Shown here: positions 12,205 to 23,598 of the stretch, one piece after another
Layout: the number at the start of each line of letters is the position of its first letter
How positions within the stretch are numbered: the first letter of the stretch is position 1
NCBI GenBank assembly: GCA_035772735.1
Contig: JASDFA010000016.1
Span: forward strand, 139,512,501-139,576,500
Source: Datura wrightii
Lineage: Eukaryota > Streptophyta > Magnoliopsida > Solanales > Solanaceae
Length of the DNA: 64,000 nt
Direction of reading: 5' to 3'
The notes under the pieces: model-generated
Databases searched by the model: none
The model's input: only the letters and a program-made list of their open reading frames with translations
What the model was told of the DNA's origin: nothing
Program-made: the position numbers and the translations under genes

Positions 12205-12969
12205 ATGCATGGCCCTATGAGTATAAATTATGGCACTATGTGGACATTAATAAAAATATAAATATTTCAAGAGGGTTATTTAGATAATGCGATCTATGAA
12301 TTTTGGGGTCAGGCTTTTGGAAGCTGGACAAGTTTAGCTTATGCTTTTGGTAATGGTTCCCTGGTCACTGGATATTCGGTGCTTAAATTCCTGAGGTTAA
12401 ATGAATCACTTTGTAATATTTAAGTTTTTTGCATCATTGCGCTCCTTCTTTGTGTTAATGGATAAGTATGAACTTCCTAGTTTCTGTTGTGGAATTGTGA
12501 TTTCAATAGGATTCATTTAAGTTTAAATCAAATTAAAATTGGAATGTGACATAAAATTTAGCTTGATATTTCTTTCAAAGAATTTGGTTCCAGTAATCAT
12601 TAGAAGTAATTGCATGAAAATGCATAGTTGGCTGAAGGACCTGGTTGGTTGCTAAAACAAGTTAAGAGATAAGATTTGTAAATAGTTGAATCTAATGTCT
12701 TTAGTTAAAGGTATACTTAGATTCTCTCTTGCTTGTGCCAGTATGACCCTGTTTTGTTGGTTAAAAATATGATGTGAGGAAGAATGTTGTTAGAAATCCT
12801 TCAGAGAGTACACAAATGCGAACAACATGGTTCTCCTTTCTTGGATTGAGCAAGTCTAAAATGAGCTACTCTAAGTAGAATCCATGTGACAAAAAGCATC
12901 AAATAAACTTGATTAATAAGCAACCAAACCTCAGATCAGCATGACTCTTCTGCACTTGCATATGTCATG
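12205..12969 (+). other. Intron 2, between LINE and solo LTR
   Basis: AT-rich unique-looking intron sequence. I see no ORF, RNA gene or recognisable repeat. Confidence 0.6.
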
Positions 12970-15023
12970 TGTCACGCCCCACCTTAGGAGGCATGACTGG
13001 CACCTGGTGCCCTACTAGGATCTGAACTAGCTTGACTGAGCTTATGCACCTCTAGTGCATGCCTAATCTTTAAATCAAGAAAACAACGAGCTATATCTCG
13101 GCTGTGAACACAGCTCCCGGCTGACAAGGCCTTATAGCCACCTGCAAAAGAAAACAGCTAACCAGAAACAGATAATAACGGGGAATCTTAAGCGGGCCGA
13201 CAGGACCACCATGTTGTCTAGTTATAACTGTAAAGTAAATCCAGCACTAAACTAAGCTATGGCCGACAAGGCCGCTAACTAACAGCTAAACAAGGCCCCA
13301 CACGGCCAACACGTAAAATAAAGCATACTCGGGCCCCACCCGGCCAACAAAACTAACCACAGAGAATCTAAAACAATTTGCAAGCCTCTAGGAGTGATAT
13401 AATGGTCGAGACAGGGCCCGACCTACCCATAAACTGTACAAGCTAAAAGAGTAGACTTTCTAGCTATTAGCTCCGGAGGAATGGAGCTGACTGTTCTGCT
13501 AACTCTGATTGAAAGCTAAGAAGATCCTGGTCCACATCTATCGGCACCTGCAGGCAAGTAATGTAGCGCCCCAGAAGGGCGTCAGTACAATATGTACCGA
13601 ATATGTAAGGCAGTGACTGTAAATAATTGAATGAACTAAAAGAAAACTGGAAGTAACTGAAAGAAAGGGATAGAGTTACTGCCTAAATAGCTAAACTTCC
13701 TGCTGTCTAATCTATCAGTAACTAATGCAAACAATAACCTTACCTTGTCTCCATAAGCCGGAAGGTACAACCAGCACAGAATAACCCACCCAGGGCCCCC
13801 ATAAGCCCTGACGAGTACAGTCCAATCTATATACCCCTATAAGGTCACACTGAGTCAACTAGTAACTATAGCAGTCCTACCAGTCCCCTAGGTCTGCAAC
13901 TGAGCGCGCTCGGCCCCTGAACTGTAGCTGTGTCTGAGTCCAGTGGACTCCTGATATCTGCACCCCGGGCACCAGGCTCGATGGGGGTGTGGTGCCGATA
14001 CGACATATAATAGTCCAGCCATGGAATGAACTGTATGAGGTCCTGGGACCCCATCTTCGTCCCTCGCGAACGGCATAACGCTCCTTGGAGCAACGTCATC
14101 TCGCCCCTGGTGGGAGTCGACACAGCTAGTAACCCTGTGGTTGGTCATGGAAGGCTATATAGGGCAAAGTCAATCCCAACTAAACATAGAATACTGGTTA
14201 ACTGGCTCTCTTACTAGGATTCAAACTGAGGTATAGTACTAAAGGACTAACTTGCCAAACGAATTTGCCTTAACATACCTGGATTGCCGATTTCTGGTTA
14301 ACTGGCGAGTTTCAATTCGTATTCAATAGCTCTTTCCAACTGTAATCATATTACTGGGAGAATGAGACTAGTTTCAGTTTTAAATTCGGCAAAAATGATA
14401 ACTTTTAATACCAATATTAACTATACTTCAACTTAACAAAATACGGTCGAAAACGTATAATTTCCCGAGACTTCAGAAGGGAGAAATGCTTACCTGAAGC
14501 CTATGATCGTATAGAAATCAGTTTGGAGCAATTCCGACAACCTTGGCTCGGCGGAGCTACAATTTGCCGAGCGAATTTCGAGAAACTAACTTCGTAGTAA
14601 TGCTCCCTGCAGACTTAGGATTCAATACCTGAAGTTAATTTGAATTTAGACGGCGTTTGGCAGTGTAAACGGAAGAAAATTATATGAAAACCTCGAACCT
14701 TCCTCTATCTGTCCGAATAGGAGTTGGAAAATGATTCAACAACTAAAGAGACTTTATATATATACTTGGGCAGTGGACATGGGGTCCGTGGCACGGCCCC
14801 CAACGCGCCAAAAGTCGGGCGTGCCACGGCGCCCAACGCGCAGGAAAGGGGTCCGTGACACACCGTCCTTGTTGCAGCATGCTCCGGCCTTCTCCCTTGC
14901 AACCCCGATTCCGCGCTCGTTCGACCTTTCCCCGGGCCCTTTCTCGTACATGTCATACTCTAAAACTCTTGATTATCGTACGAATATGCCGACTTAAAAA
15001 ATAGAAACTTACGGGGTGTAACA
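12970..15023 (-). mobile_element. Solo LTR with perfect 5-bp TSD (TCATG)
   Basis: On the + strand it runs from TGTCACGCCCC to GGGGTGTAACA. Identical TCATG duplications flank it at 12965-12969 and 15024-15028. In its own orientation (minus) it starts TGTTACACCCCG and ends GGCGTGACA. At 2054 bp with no primer-binding site, polypurine tract or internal genes, it is a solo LTR of a gypsy-like family. A GC-rich patch with GTGGCACGG dyads lies at about 14783-14860. ORFs at 13866-14217 and 14705-14997 are stop-poor GC-rich sequence, not genes. Only the 5-kb LIKE-COV intron surrounds it. Confidence 0.93.
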
Positions 15024-15146
15024 TCATGGATATATTGTCAGGAGGAAATTTCAATTGTAACTTCTGAATTACTGTAACCAAAATAGATGCTCTTTTTCTT
15101 AGCTCCTTATTCCTGTAGTTATTGCTCACCCACCATTCTTTTGCAG

Positions 15147-15256
15147 TGTCATCCTATTTCCAATAGCAGTCACCTTCTACATAACGTGGTGGTTTATTCA
15201 TTTTGTGGATGGATTTTTCTCTCCAAACTATGCTCATCTTGGAATTGATGTTTTCG
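15147..15256 (+). CDS. LIKE-COV (DUF502) membrane protein, exon 3
   Basis: A 110-nt exon lies between acceptor TTTTGCAG and donor TTTTCG|GTGAGC. Its first base completes the Cys codon begun in exon 2. It encodes VILFPIAVTFYITWWF, the first transmembrane span, then IHFVDGFFSPNYAHLGIDVFG, both hallmark DUF502 segments. The last codon is split after its first base (phase 1). The expected next exon, with a second membrane span, is not found anywhere downstream. The sequence turns into a retroelement within about 50 bp, and the coding region is undamaged as far as it goes. Confidence 0.9.
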
Positions 15257-15309
15257 GTGAGCATTTTTTTCAATTCTCCATACAGAGTTCAAGAATGGGA
15301 GGATGAAGG

Positions 15310-15902
15310 AAGAAACAATGCCCATAAGGTTGATAGGATGTATTGAAAAAGCGCTTAAGGAAGCTAGTTGTTATTATTGGTTAGCCTAGTATTTGCTAGT
15401 TCCGTAGCTTACACTACAACCCGTTAAGTCCTACGTGATCTTACATCACGCGTCCTTATATTAGTGGAGTAATACACCAAAGGCAAGCCTATGGTTCATG
15501 ATATGATGCATGTGAATTCTTTTGGGAGAGAGAGCGAAATCTTGTGTATATGCCCCTGCATGTAATGTCTTTGAGTTCATGTGATTAAAAAGGGGAAAAT
15601 TCTCTTGTGTGGTGAGGACACATGCTCGACGAGAGATTGAAGTTCATGTCGGATATCTTGATCAGCTGATTTGCATGAGTTTTCCGATATCGAGAGTCGA
15701 TTCTTGAGTCTAGGAGGTCTTAATGTGTTGAAGGTCATTGTATTGATAAGACTATGCATGTTTTCTTGATGATTTGCTATATTAAATAATCGGTATAACC
15801 GTAGCTTGAATTGTCGAGCCAAAGTATCCAGGATCGGGTGTCAATCGCATGAGGTGTATGATTATTGTTCGGGGATGAACAAGGATTTAAGTGGGGGGTA
15901 AG
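15310..15902 (+). mobile_element. L1: truncated internal region of an L-family element
   Basis: From about 15325 the sequence matches, as reverse complement, the 3' internal region of L3 (49115-49690): shared phrases include GTAGCTTACA, GAATTC near a GCATG, and a terminal polypurine tract. The tract AAGTGGGGGGTAAG ends at 15902, right before the LTR. The 5' LTR, primer-binding site and gag-like ORF are gone. The left boundary with LIKE-COV intron 3 (15257-15310) is approximate. Confidence 0.75.
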
Positions 15903-17302
15903 TGATCTTGGGCAGATTTATATGCCAAATTGATACTCAAATGTGTCATTTTGTCTTGTTTATCTATCGATGTTTGTACATTCTCATGTGAATTGTAATA
16001 AAATGTGAATTTATACTAACCAACATGATTAGTGTGGTTTTGCAGGAAAAATATGATTTTATGAAGCTAAGATGAAGGTTGGGAGAAATCGGGATTGGAC
16101 TCAGAAGCTAGCAAGGAAAAAAGCACAAGGAAAGCATGAATTAAAGTGGCTCGGCGATGGAGCCGTGTCACGCTGCCATCGCGGATGCATTCTGCCTGGA
16201 TGCTGAAATTATGCCAAATTCCAGTGAAGGTGTGCGTTGGGGCCTTGGCACGTTGGCCTAGCCCCGCGTTGCACGCCGCGCCATGTTGGGCATTAATACT
16301 TGGACGATCGGATTCCAGTGAGGGTTCGCATTGGTGGCGTGTCACGGAGGCAGTGCTCCGTGATGCACTCCGTGACACATTGCTTGTTATTCCGGGAAAA
16401 ATTCCCACTAGTATAAATAGAACACTTAGGTTAATTTCTAATAATTCTGACTTGGTGGAGGAAGAACGTGGGTTACAGGCAGTTGAGGGGACGAAAATCT
16501 CAAGGTTTTTCTCTATCTCCTTCTTCTTTATTTCAATTGCTTGTATGATTAACATTCATTCAACGATGTTTAATCCACAAATGAGTGGCTAAATTCCCTT
16601 CTTGCTGAGGTTAAGAACATTTGTATTGAAATGTGATTATTGATAAATTGGTTTTTCATCTTTTCTTCCATGGTTGTCCTATTGATTCTTGTTCTTACTG
16701 CGTTAATGTGTGGCCAACGTTAATGTATATCTAAAAAGTCTGGTTTCACTCGAGAGAGAGAGAAATTGGAAAGTTGTGAATTGATAGGATATGATCTTTT
16801 CTTAGTTTGGGAAAATTGAGAATTGATTTACCTTCAGAATAGGGATATACCTGAAAGTCGTATTAGTCAATTAAGGAATCGGTTTTGTATGGCTAGAACA
16901 TGAATTTCTTTTTATCACAGAGATGTAGGTGGAAGGTTCATGATTCTTAAGTTGGGTTAAATACGAGAGTTTTAATCCATAGGTAATAATTCTTGACTAG
17001 CAACCGGAGGAAAGATTAATCAAATTGTATCGATGATTTATTTCTCTACATGTTCATTTTAGCCTCAGCATGCGCATACTTATAGTTCAGACTCAAATTG
17101 TATATTCATTTTAGATTTAGTATAAAATTAGGAAACAAAATATCAAAATCTTCTTCGCACTGTTGTCTGCAGTTTAGAGTTAACGTTTATTGACACTTGA
17201 TTAAATTGATACCTTAGTCCAGTCCCTGTGGGATCGATACTTGGCTTACTTGAGCTACTTTACTACTTGTTCAACCACGTGCACTTGCGTGTAGTTATAC
17301 CA
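15903..17302 (+). mobile_element. L1: 3' LTR of an L-family non-autonomous retrotransposon
   Basis: The LTR starts TGATCTTGGGC just after a polypurine tract and ends TTATACCA. It aligns with both LTRs of L3 in reverse complement, including the TACTAACCAACATGATTAGT phrase, the GTCCCTGTGGGATCGA phrase and the end GTGCACTTGCG. GC-rich GTGTCACG dyads cluster at about 16150-16380. AATAG follows at 17303-17307 as the presumed duplication, but the partner copy is lost with the 5' end. Opposing ORFs of 162 and 148 codons (16067-16592) are overlapping artefacts of this GC-rich patch. Confidence 0.85.
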
Positions 17303-17413
17303 AATAGACCGAACAAGGGTCTCGAATGTAGCATCCTTAATCCTAACTAGATGGTACACGAAACCCTTGGAGATCATCTTTTTGTACTTAAGATAAGAAA
17401 TGAAATGACCTAC
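17303..17413 (-). pseudogene. Element C: protease-to-RT linker fragment, separated from C by L2
   Basis: Read on the minus strand, this 111-bp piece continues the protease region at 17925-18250 and encodes the linker that in sister copies reads KMISKGCVYHLVRVKD (compare 23340-23260). It lies between the L1 LTR and L2. It ends at the L1 target site, beyond which the rest of C's pol is missing. Confidence 0.8.
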
Positions 17414-17924
17414 TGATCTTGGGCATAATCGCGTGCCAAAGTGCTATTTTATAACTTAGTTTAGTCATGTTTGTCTATTTATGCATTTAATTTCTCATGT
17501 GATTTTATGTAAATTTGGATATATACTAACCAAGATGCTTAGTCCTTGTTTTTGTAGGTGAAAAATGCATTTAAGAGACTAAATAATGATGGGTGAAGTG
17601 GAGAAATGGAATAGGAAGCAAATTGCAAAAGTCGGCAAGGAACCATGCCTTGGCAAGGCTGGCCATGCTAGGCAGCGGGGCACGCTATGCGTGTGCCGCG
17701 CCCAGTACCGTGCCACGCCAATTCCAGGGGCGAGAAGAAGGCAGCAAGTAGGCCACCTGCGTGCCAGCGCCGTGGCACGCCAGGCACAGCTGCGCGACAG
17801 TGGGCGTGGCACGGGTGCAAACGCGCTGCACAAGCAGCTACCACGCTGCCATCGTGGCAAGAGGCTGTCGAAGCTCAATTTTTATGCATATTCTAGTGTG
17901 TTTTCGCGATATCTCCGTGTCACC
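17414..17924 (+). mobile_element. L2: 511-bp L-family insertion with its own TSD (CCTAC)
   Basis: It starts TGATCTTGGGC and ends CTCCGTGTCA. CCTAC flanks it at 17409-17413 and 17925-17929. The empty site is visible in the sister sequence at 23340-23380, where ACCTATAGGCACAA is continuous. Its body aligns with the first third of the L1 and L3 LTRs (AAGTGGAGAAATGGAATAGG-like block, then GCGCTGCACAAGCAGC). It stops at the GTGTCA dyad, about 430-500 bp into the LTR, and so lacks the TATA region and the usual ACCA end. Two overlapping ORFs here are not genes. Confidence 0.88.
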
Positions 17925-18260
17925 TACAGGCACAATTAAACTACCTTTCCACTCTAAGGCTGGGTCAACCGAAAATCAAAACTCTACCGCACGGGTTCTA
18001 CAATTAACTAAGGCATAGCATGCAAATAGCCAATCCATGCTGAGGATAACATCAAAGTCGATCTTGGCTAACTCTACTAGATCTGCTAAGGTGATTTTCT
18101 AAATAACTTTGATAGGGAAATTTCTATATACTCGTCGAGCAATAACTTAATCACTGACTGGAGTGGAGATTGAGAAGGATTCTGATAGAATTTCAGGACT
18201 GACTCGGAAGCTACTAGCAATGTAGGGCGTCACAAAGGACAAAGTAGCCTCTGGATCTAC
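17925..18260 (-). pseudogene. Element C: aspartic protease region
   Basis: Read on the minus strand this corresponds to the gypsy protease C-terminal half, with the DIILGMDWL-type block and an SVNC..AVEFRF-type block. It follows C's gag and runs into the pol linker at 17413, across the L2 insertion. The frame is disturbed. The catalytic Asp region lies at about 18230-18260 in degraded form. Confidence 0.7.
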
Positions 18261-18379
18261 CAAAGAATATACATCAAGGTGGAAAACTCGTAACATATCA
18301 GTGACTGTGTTCGGGGAGACCTCCTCCTCCTGGCGGGATGCTAGATCATAGAATCTGTTTTGGTGTTGTCCACCACCTG

Positions 18380-19543
18380 TGCTAGTAGATGCCCTCTGTT
18401 ATGCAGGGGGTGCTGTTGGAGCTGCTAAACTGGAAGCTGGGCCTCAGCCCCTATCAAGGCCCTGTCAAATTGTTGAGCAATCTCTGAGCATATGTCCAGG
18501 CTTCCCACATCCAAAGCAAGCACCTATACCCGCCAAAAACTTACCCATGTGTCTTCAGCTACACCTGTCACAAATTGGGATACTGGAATATGTGGGCCTG
18601 CTGCTATGGCCTCTAGATCTTGATGCTCGTCCACTTTGTTCGTGCCTACATCTGGATGGCACACTCATACCCGACTATGCCGAAGCTAACGATCCCTGGT
18701 GGGACTGCTGATAGTGTCCACCACCTAGTCTCTGCTGAGAGAACCCATAACTGTTTGTCCTGGCCCTCCTAGACTCTCTCTCTCTATCACATGCACCATC
18801 TCCATCTACAGGGCGTACAAGACTATCCGAGGAAAATCCATATCCTGATGAAGCATTGTAGTCCGGCAATCCTTGTCTAGGTGGTCCGCCACTCCATGAA
18901 CAAACCTGCTCACTCAAGCTCCCTGATCAACCACTAACTATGGTGCATACTTGGATAAACAAGTGACCTCTAATGCATACTCTTGCACGGTCATCTTTCC
19001 TTGTCTCAGATTCACAAATTCAGCCGCTTTCAGCTCCCTCATCTCACTAGGGAAGAATCGCTCTAGAAAAGTGACAAGAAACTCTTCCCAACTGATAGGG
19101 CCTGCTCCGACTGCCCTACTATCCTTCCACTGTTTGAAACAAATGTGTGCGACCCCCTTAAACTGATACTACGCCAAATTGGCACACTCTTACCCTGTCA
19201 CACTGATAATCTGAATGATCTTTAAAATTTCCTCAATAAACTCATGTGGATCCTCGTCCATCTTTGACCCAAGAAACTTTGGAGGGTTCATCCTCAGAAA
19301 GTCTTTAACCCTCACTGTCGCTGCATTCCCATTCTGAGGGACATGCGCCGCCGCCTGCTGATTGACCTGGGCGATCAAGGTCAGTGCTAGCATCTGAATG
19401 GCTACCTTGAATTCAGCATGGGCAACCGGCTCCGGTACGTGCTCCATATGGGCTAGTGGGGCCTGTTGATGCCCATCTCCATTGACACAATTGTGGCCAT
19501 TTCCGTTTCTCTTTCTCCTTCCATTAACTCTATGGGGAGGCAT
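18380..19543 (-). pseudogene. Element C: Ty3/gypsy gag
   Basis: The start codon at 19543 (minus) opens MPPHRVNGRRKRNGNGHN, the same N-terminus style as element A's gag. The capsid part includes VKDFLRMNPPKFLGSKMDEDP and a FIEEILKI block. A CCHC zinc knuckle, CFGCGKPGHMLRDC, lies at about 18477-18518 and is intact. Several stops and frame changes break the frame between 19190 and 18680. Gag would form the particle and bind element RNA. It is followed by protease at 18260 and preceded by the primer-binding site and 5' LTR. Confidence 0.8.
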
Positions 19544-19728
19544 GATTCTACATATGCAAATAGCATGAGTTAGAAAGATAGAGAGACATTGCACTGCACG
19601 ACAAAGATTGTGAAAGAAGAGGACATTTCCTAAACGTCTCTTCATCATAATTGTGGCGCGCTTCACACCCATGAAAAAGACTCTACTTAACGCGGCTTTG
19701 AGACATCGTAAGACACTTAAAAACCTAC

Positions 19729-19742
19729 TGCTCTGCTACCAA
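19729..19742 (-). other. Element C: primer-binding site
   Basis: On the minus strand, just inside the 5' LTR, lies TTGGTAGCAGAGC, one base from the TGGTATCAGAGC signature complementary to initiator tRNA-Met and usual in gypsy elements. It fixes orientation and the LTR end at 19746. Confidence 0.85.
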
Positions 19743-19745
19743 GTT

Positions 19746-22024
19746 TGTCATGAACTAAACAAGGGCTTGGATCAAGACACGGTACAAGAAGCCTCGAGAG
19801 ACTCCAATCGACCCATGACGTGAACATAACTTCTAACTCAATCAATAAATTTGGAAGATCAACAAGATAAACATAGCGAAAATCTAAACATAACATAAAA
19901 TCTGAACATACAACATGAGTCTGAAGCTGAATACAATATGTGTATGAAGAGCCTCAACTGTTGATGAGTTGAAGGGAAAGACCCCAACTAACTCTCTAAG
20001 TCTGAAACTGAAGATATAAAGATAACTGACAAGGAATGATCCTTGGGAGATTAGGACTCACCAACTGAGACTAGATATCCTCCACTAGAAAACTAGCTAG
20101 CAACGTGACTGAGTCTGAATATCAGAGTATGTGATCAGTACATGGAATGTACCGAGCATGCAAGGTAAGTAAAATCGCTTTAGTAAGTAAAATCATTAAA
20201 TCATGCATAATGTAAAACATAATCAAGATAAGATTCTGAGAATAGGCTTGCATTCTATTTTCTAAAATAATGATCTGAATATAAATGCATATCATAACTT
20301 ATTCAAATGACTAAAAGTTGTAAACTGATAATCATAAGTAAAATAGAACAAAGGGTCAAACTTGCTGAAAACATAATATCATGATTGATGTACAGGCATA
20401 ACTGAAATCATGAGGAACAAAAGGAGACTCGTCATATAACCGACATTACCACGATAGATCTTAAATGGTCCCAACTATTACACTCAAGTGGGCAGAGCCG
20501 TCTAAAGCCTTTCCAGGGCTAAAGAAACTACCACGATATCGATATCAAGTTGAAGGCCCCTTGGGGCAGGGGAAAGCTCACAAAGGAGGTCAGGAATAAT
20601 CTGAACATACCTACGTTTGACTCATTGTTCTAAGTCATAGGGTTGACTGACCCTTAGCCTTGTCGATGTTAGACAATACTCCCAAAAACATGCATATGCT
20701 CTCCATTATTTTTCAACGAAGCTAACCATCATCTAGTGAAAAAGCTGAATGATCATATACATATAAAATCTAAAATCATACATATGGAGCCTTCACTGAA
20801 ACCATTCCACAAGTTGAACTTAATCGGGAGTCTAGACTCCAAAACTATGTGGTAAGATGATGGACATGAATTCATAAATCATTCTTGAACATATAGGCTT
20901 GCCAAATAATTAAACTTGTTTGAAAATACTTAATTCACATGAAAACATGATCATAGACATGAGTAACTTGAAAACATGCTTTTCTCATAAGTATCTCATC
21001 ATATTGAACATACATCATAGATCTCAACTTTCATGAACTTTTATGGATGGGCATCATAGTTTATAAAACTTGAAAACATGATTTATAATTAAAAACATTG
21101 TAAAACATGCCCATGAATCATAATTCAACAATAGAAAACATGCTTACATCATCCCCATGGTGGAAACTCAGGGAATTTATGCATTGGGTTAAAACCCATA
21201 GAATCAACATGTAGATTTTCATGTATTAGAGAGGGATTGGGAATGAGTGTTATCAATTTCACCCATTCATAACCCTACATACCTGAGAGGATCTGATTCT
21301 ACAATTTCTCTGGTCGCCCAAGGAATAATTGAGGAAGAACTTTGAGATATTGAGCTTGATCACCCCCTCTAGATTACTAAACTTGCATGCATGAATTAGG
21401 AATATCTTAGAATGAACTTACCCTTATTAACACTCACTATTAAGAGATTAAAACGATGTAGTTTAGGCCTTAGAATCATAGGAATTATGGAAAAACCCTT
21501 ACTAAACTCGCAGGGAAAAACAAACTACTAGTCCCACGATGGAATGGACGAGTCATTGTCCCTGGTCACGAGTCGTGGCATGCCATCCGCCGTCTTCACT
21601 GGAAACTGCATCAGGTTGAAACCAAGAGGCAATTAATGACCCGTTACTAGTGACCACGACTCGTGGTCACCTTCTGTCGTACTCACTGTCGGAAACCACC
21701 TAGGTGTCACCACAGGCGACAGCACGACTTGTGGTGCACCCAACGAGTCATGGTGAGGACCCATTAAGTGCACTATCCAAACATCCTCTTCTTTCAACCA
21801 TCCTTGACCACGACTGACTTAATGATTCATGGGGCTGACCATGACTTCTGGTCACCCTAAACTTAAAATTTCCAACTAACTTCGAATCCTCACCACGAGT
21901 CACTTAACGACTCGTGGTCCTCCTGACGGGTCACTGAACGACTCGTCCTGTGACCTGGTGCAGAAAATCCTATTTTCTCTGTTTCAACTCCCGGGTTTGA
22001 TCTTACGATTTTTGGGGCATTACA
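19746..22024 (-). mobile_element. Element C: 5' LTR
   Basis: On the + strand it starts TGTCATGAAC and ends GGGGCATTACA, giving a 2279-bp LTR with TG...CA ends. In its own direction it starts TGTAATGCCCC. The U3 third (21530-21960) is crowded with imperfect palindromes of the CACGAGTCGTGG type. The flank at 22025 (AATTC) is the presumed target-site copy inside element E; the other copy is lost. No genes lie inside. Confidence 0.9.
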
Positions 22025-22330
22025 AATTCCAACCACCTCCTATGTACTGTATGCTTTTTTGGTTTGTAAAAACATCTACATGGACCTTGTACAGATAGTA
22101 TCTCCAAATCATCAAGGCAAATACTATCGCTGCCAATTCAAGTTCATGAGTTGGGTAGTTCTTTTCATGGACCTTCAGCTGTCTGGATGCATATGCTATA
22201 ACATTACCGTGCTGCATCAATACATAACTGAGGTCGATCCTCCAAGCGTCGCAATATACCACAAACCCATCAGTACCCTTCAGTAGGGTTAACACTATTG
22301 CTGAGGTGAGTCAGGTCTTCAACTCCTTGA
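22025..22330 (-). pseudogene. Element E: RNase H fragment
   Basis: The minus strand encodes FVVYCDAWRIDLSYVLMQH, ASRQLKVHEKNYPTHELELAAI and a final HVDVFTNQKS block. These are the hallmark segments of the Ty3/gypsy RNase H. It is cut at 22025 by insertion of element C. Confidence 0.88.
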
Positions 22331-22990
22331 AGCTCTTCTAATAAGCCTCCGACCTTTGAAACTTCACTTTCTTTTGGGTCAGTTCGGTCAACGGTGCTAC
22401 AGTGGATGAAAAACCCTTAAGAAATCTCCAATAATAACTAGCTAATTACAAGAAACTCCTGATATCCAAATGATTCATTGGTCTTGGCCAATTCTTCACT
22501 GCTTCTATCTTTTGAGAGTCCACCTGTACACTCTCACTTGACACTACATGACCCAAAAAGGCCACTGAATTCAACCAAAACTCACATTTGCTAAACTTAG
22601 CATATAATTGGTAATCCTTGAGATTATGTACCACCACCCACAAATGAGCGGCATGCTCCTCCTCGCGCTGAGAGTATATGAGAATATCATCTATCAAAAC
22701 ATTCATGAACAAATCCAAGTATGACTTGAACACCCTGTTCATCAAATCTATAAAAGTTGTAGGAGAATTTGTTATTCCAAAAGAAATAACTATAAACTCA
22801 TAGTGACAATACCGAGTGCTAAAGGTTGTTGTCGAGATGTCACACTCCCCCATTAGCAGATGGTATCAGGAACTGAGGTCTATCTTTGAAAATCAGTTAG
22901 CACCCTGAAGATGGTCAAACAAATCATCAATCTTGGGGAGAGGATACCTGTTCTTGATAGTATATTTGCTCAATTGTCAATAATCAATGC
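22330..22990 (-). pseudogene. Element E: reverse transcriptase
   Basis: The palm block holds FIDLMNRVFKSYLDLF and the catalytic LIDDILIYS (about 22671-22699, YxDD variant FIDD/LIDD of gypsy RTs). KCEFWLNSVAFLGHVVS and a VKNWPRP block follow. Gaps and stops at about 22853 and 22440 separate it from the upstream MCIDY part and downstream RNase H. The enzyme would copy element RNA; it is inactive here. Confidence 0.88.
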
Positions 22991-23598
22991 ACATATGAAG
23001 AGAACCATTCTTCATATGGACAAAGAGAACTAGCGCACCCCAAGAGAATTTGCTAGGTTTGATGAATCCCTTGACTAAGAGGCATTTAAACATCTCCTTC
23101 AACTCCTTTAACTCAGCTGGGTCCATTCTGGATGGAGGAATAGATATAGGCTGGATATCAGGAAGAAGGTCAATACAAAAATCAATCTCCCGCTTGGGAG
23201 GGATTCCCGGTAAATCATCTAGAAACACCTCTAGATACTCACTCACTATGAGAACTAACTGGATAGTCGGGGTTTCGGATGTAGCATCCTTAACCCTAAC
23301 TAGATGGTACACGCAACCCTTGGAAATCATCTTTCTAGCCTTAAGGTAGGAAATGAAACAACCTATAGGCACAACTGAACTATCCTTTAACTCTAGGACT
23401 GGCTCACCTGGAAATCTAAACTCTACTGCACTGGCTTCATAATTGACTGAGGCATAACATGCATATAGACAACCCATGCCAAGGAAAACATCAAAATTGG
23501 TGATGGCTAACTCTACTAAATCTTTTGAGGCAAATTTCTGAAGTACTGTGACAGGGAAATTTCTATATACCCATCTAGCTATAATTGATCCACTGACT
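22977..23598 (-). pseudogene. Element E: protease C-terminus, linker and RT N-terminus
   Basis: A 166-residue open stretch (23477-22977) reads from CYASVNYEASAVEFRFPGE through KMISKGCVYHLVRVKD, LPGIPPKREIDFCIDL and PAELKELKEMFKCLL to LHMCIDY. This is the gypsy protease-to-RT transition. Upstream to 23598 is more protease. It ends abruptly at 23598, where the truncated LTR of element A begins in the opposite orientation. This is a rearrangement junction, not a normal insertion. Confidence 0.85.

Noticed and set aside
13866..14217. Overlapping ORFs of 63-86 aa on both strands
   Set aside because: Inside the solo LTR; no support.
16067..16592. Overlapping ORFs of 162 aa (minus) and 148 aa (plus)
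   Set aside because: Both are in the L1 LTR and overlap almost fully on opposite strands. The GC-rich dyad patch has few stops in any frame; no domain or start context supports a gene.
17579..18018. Four overlapping ORFs (60-117 aa)
   Set aside because: They lie in the L2 insertion and the start of element C's protease; repeat-derived and low-complexity.
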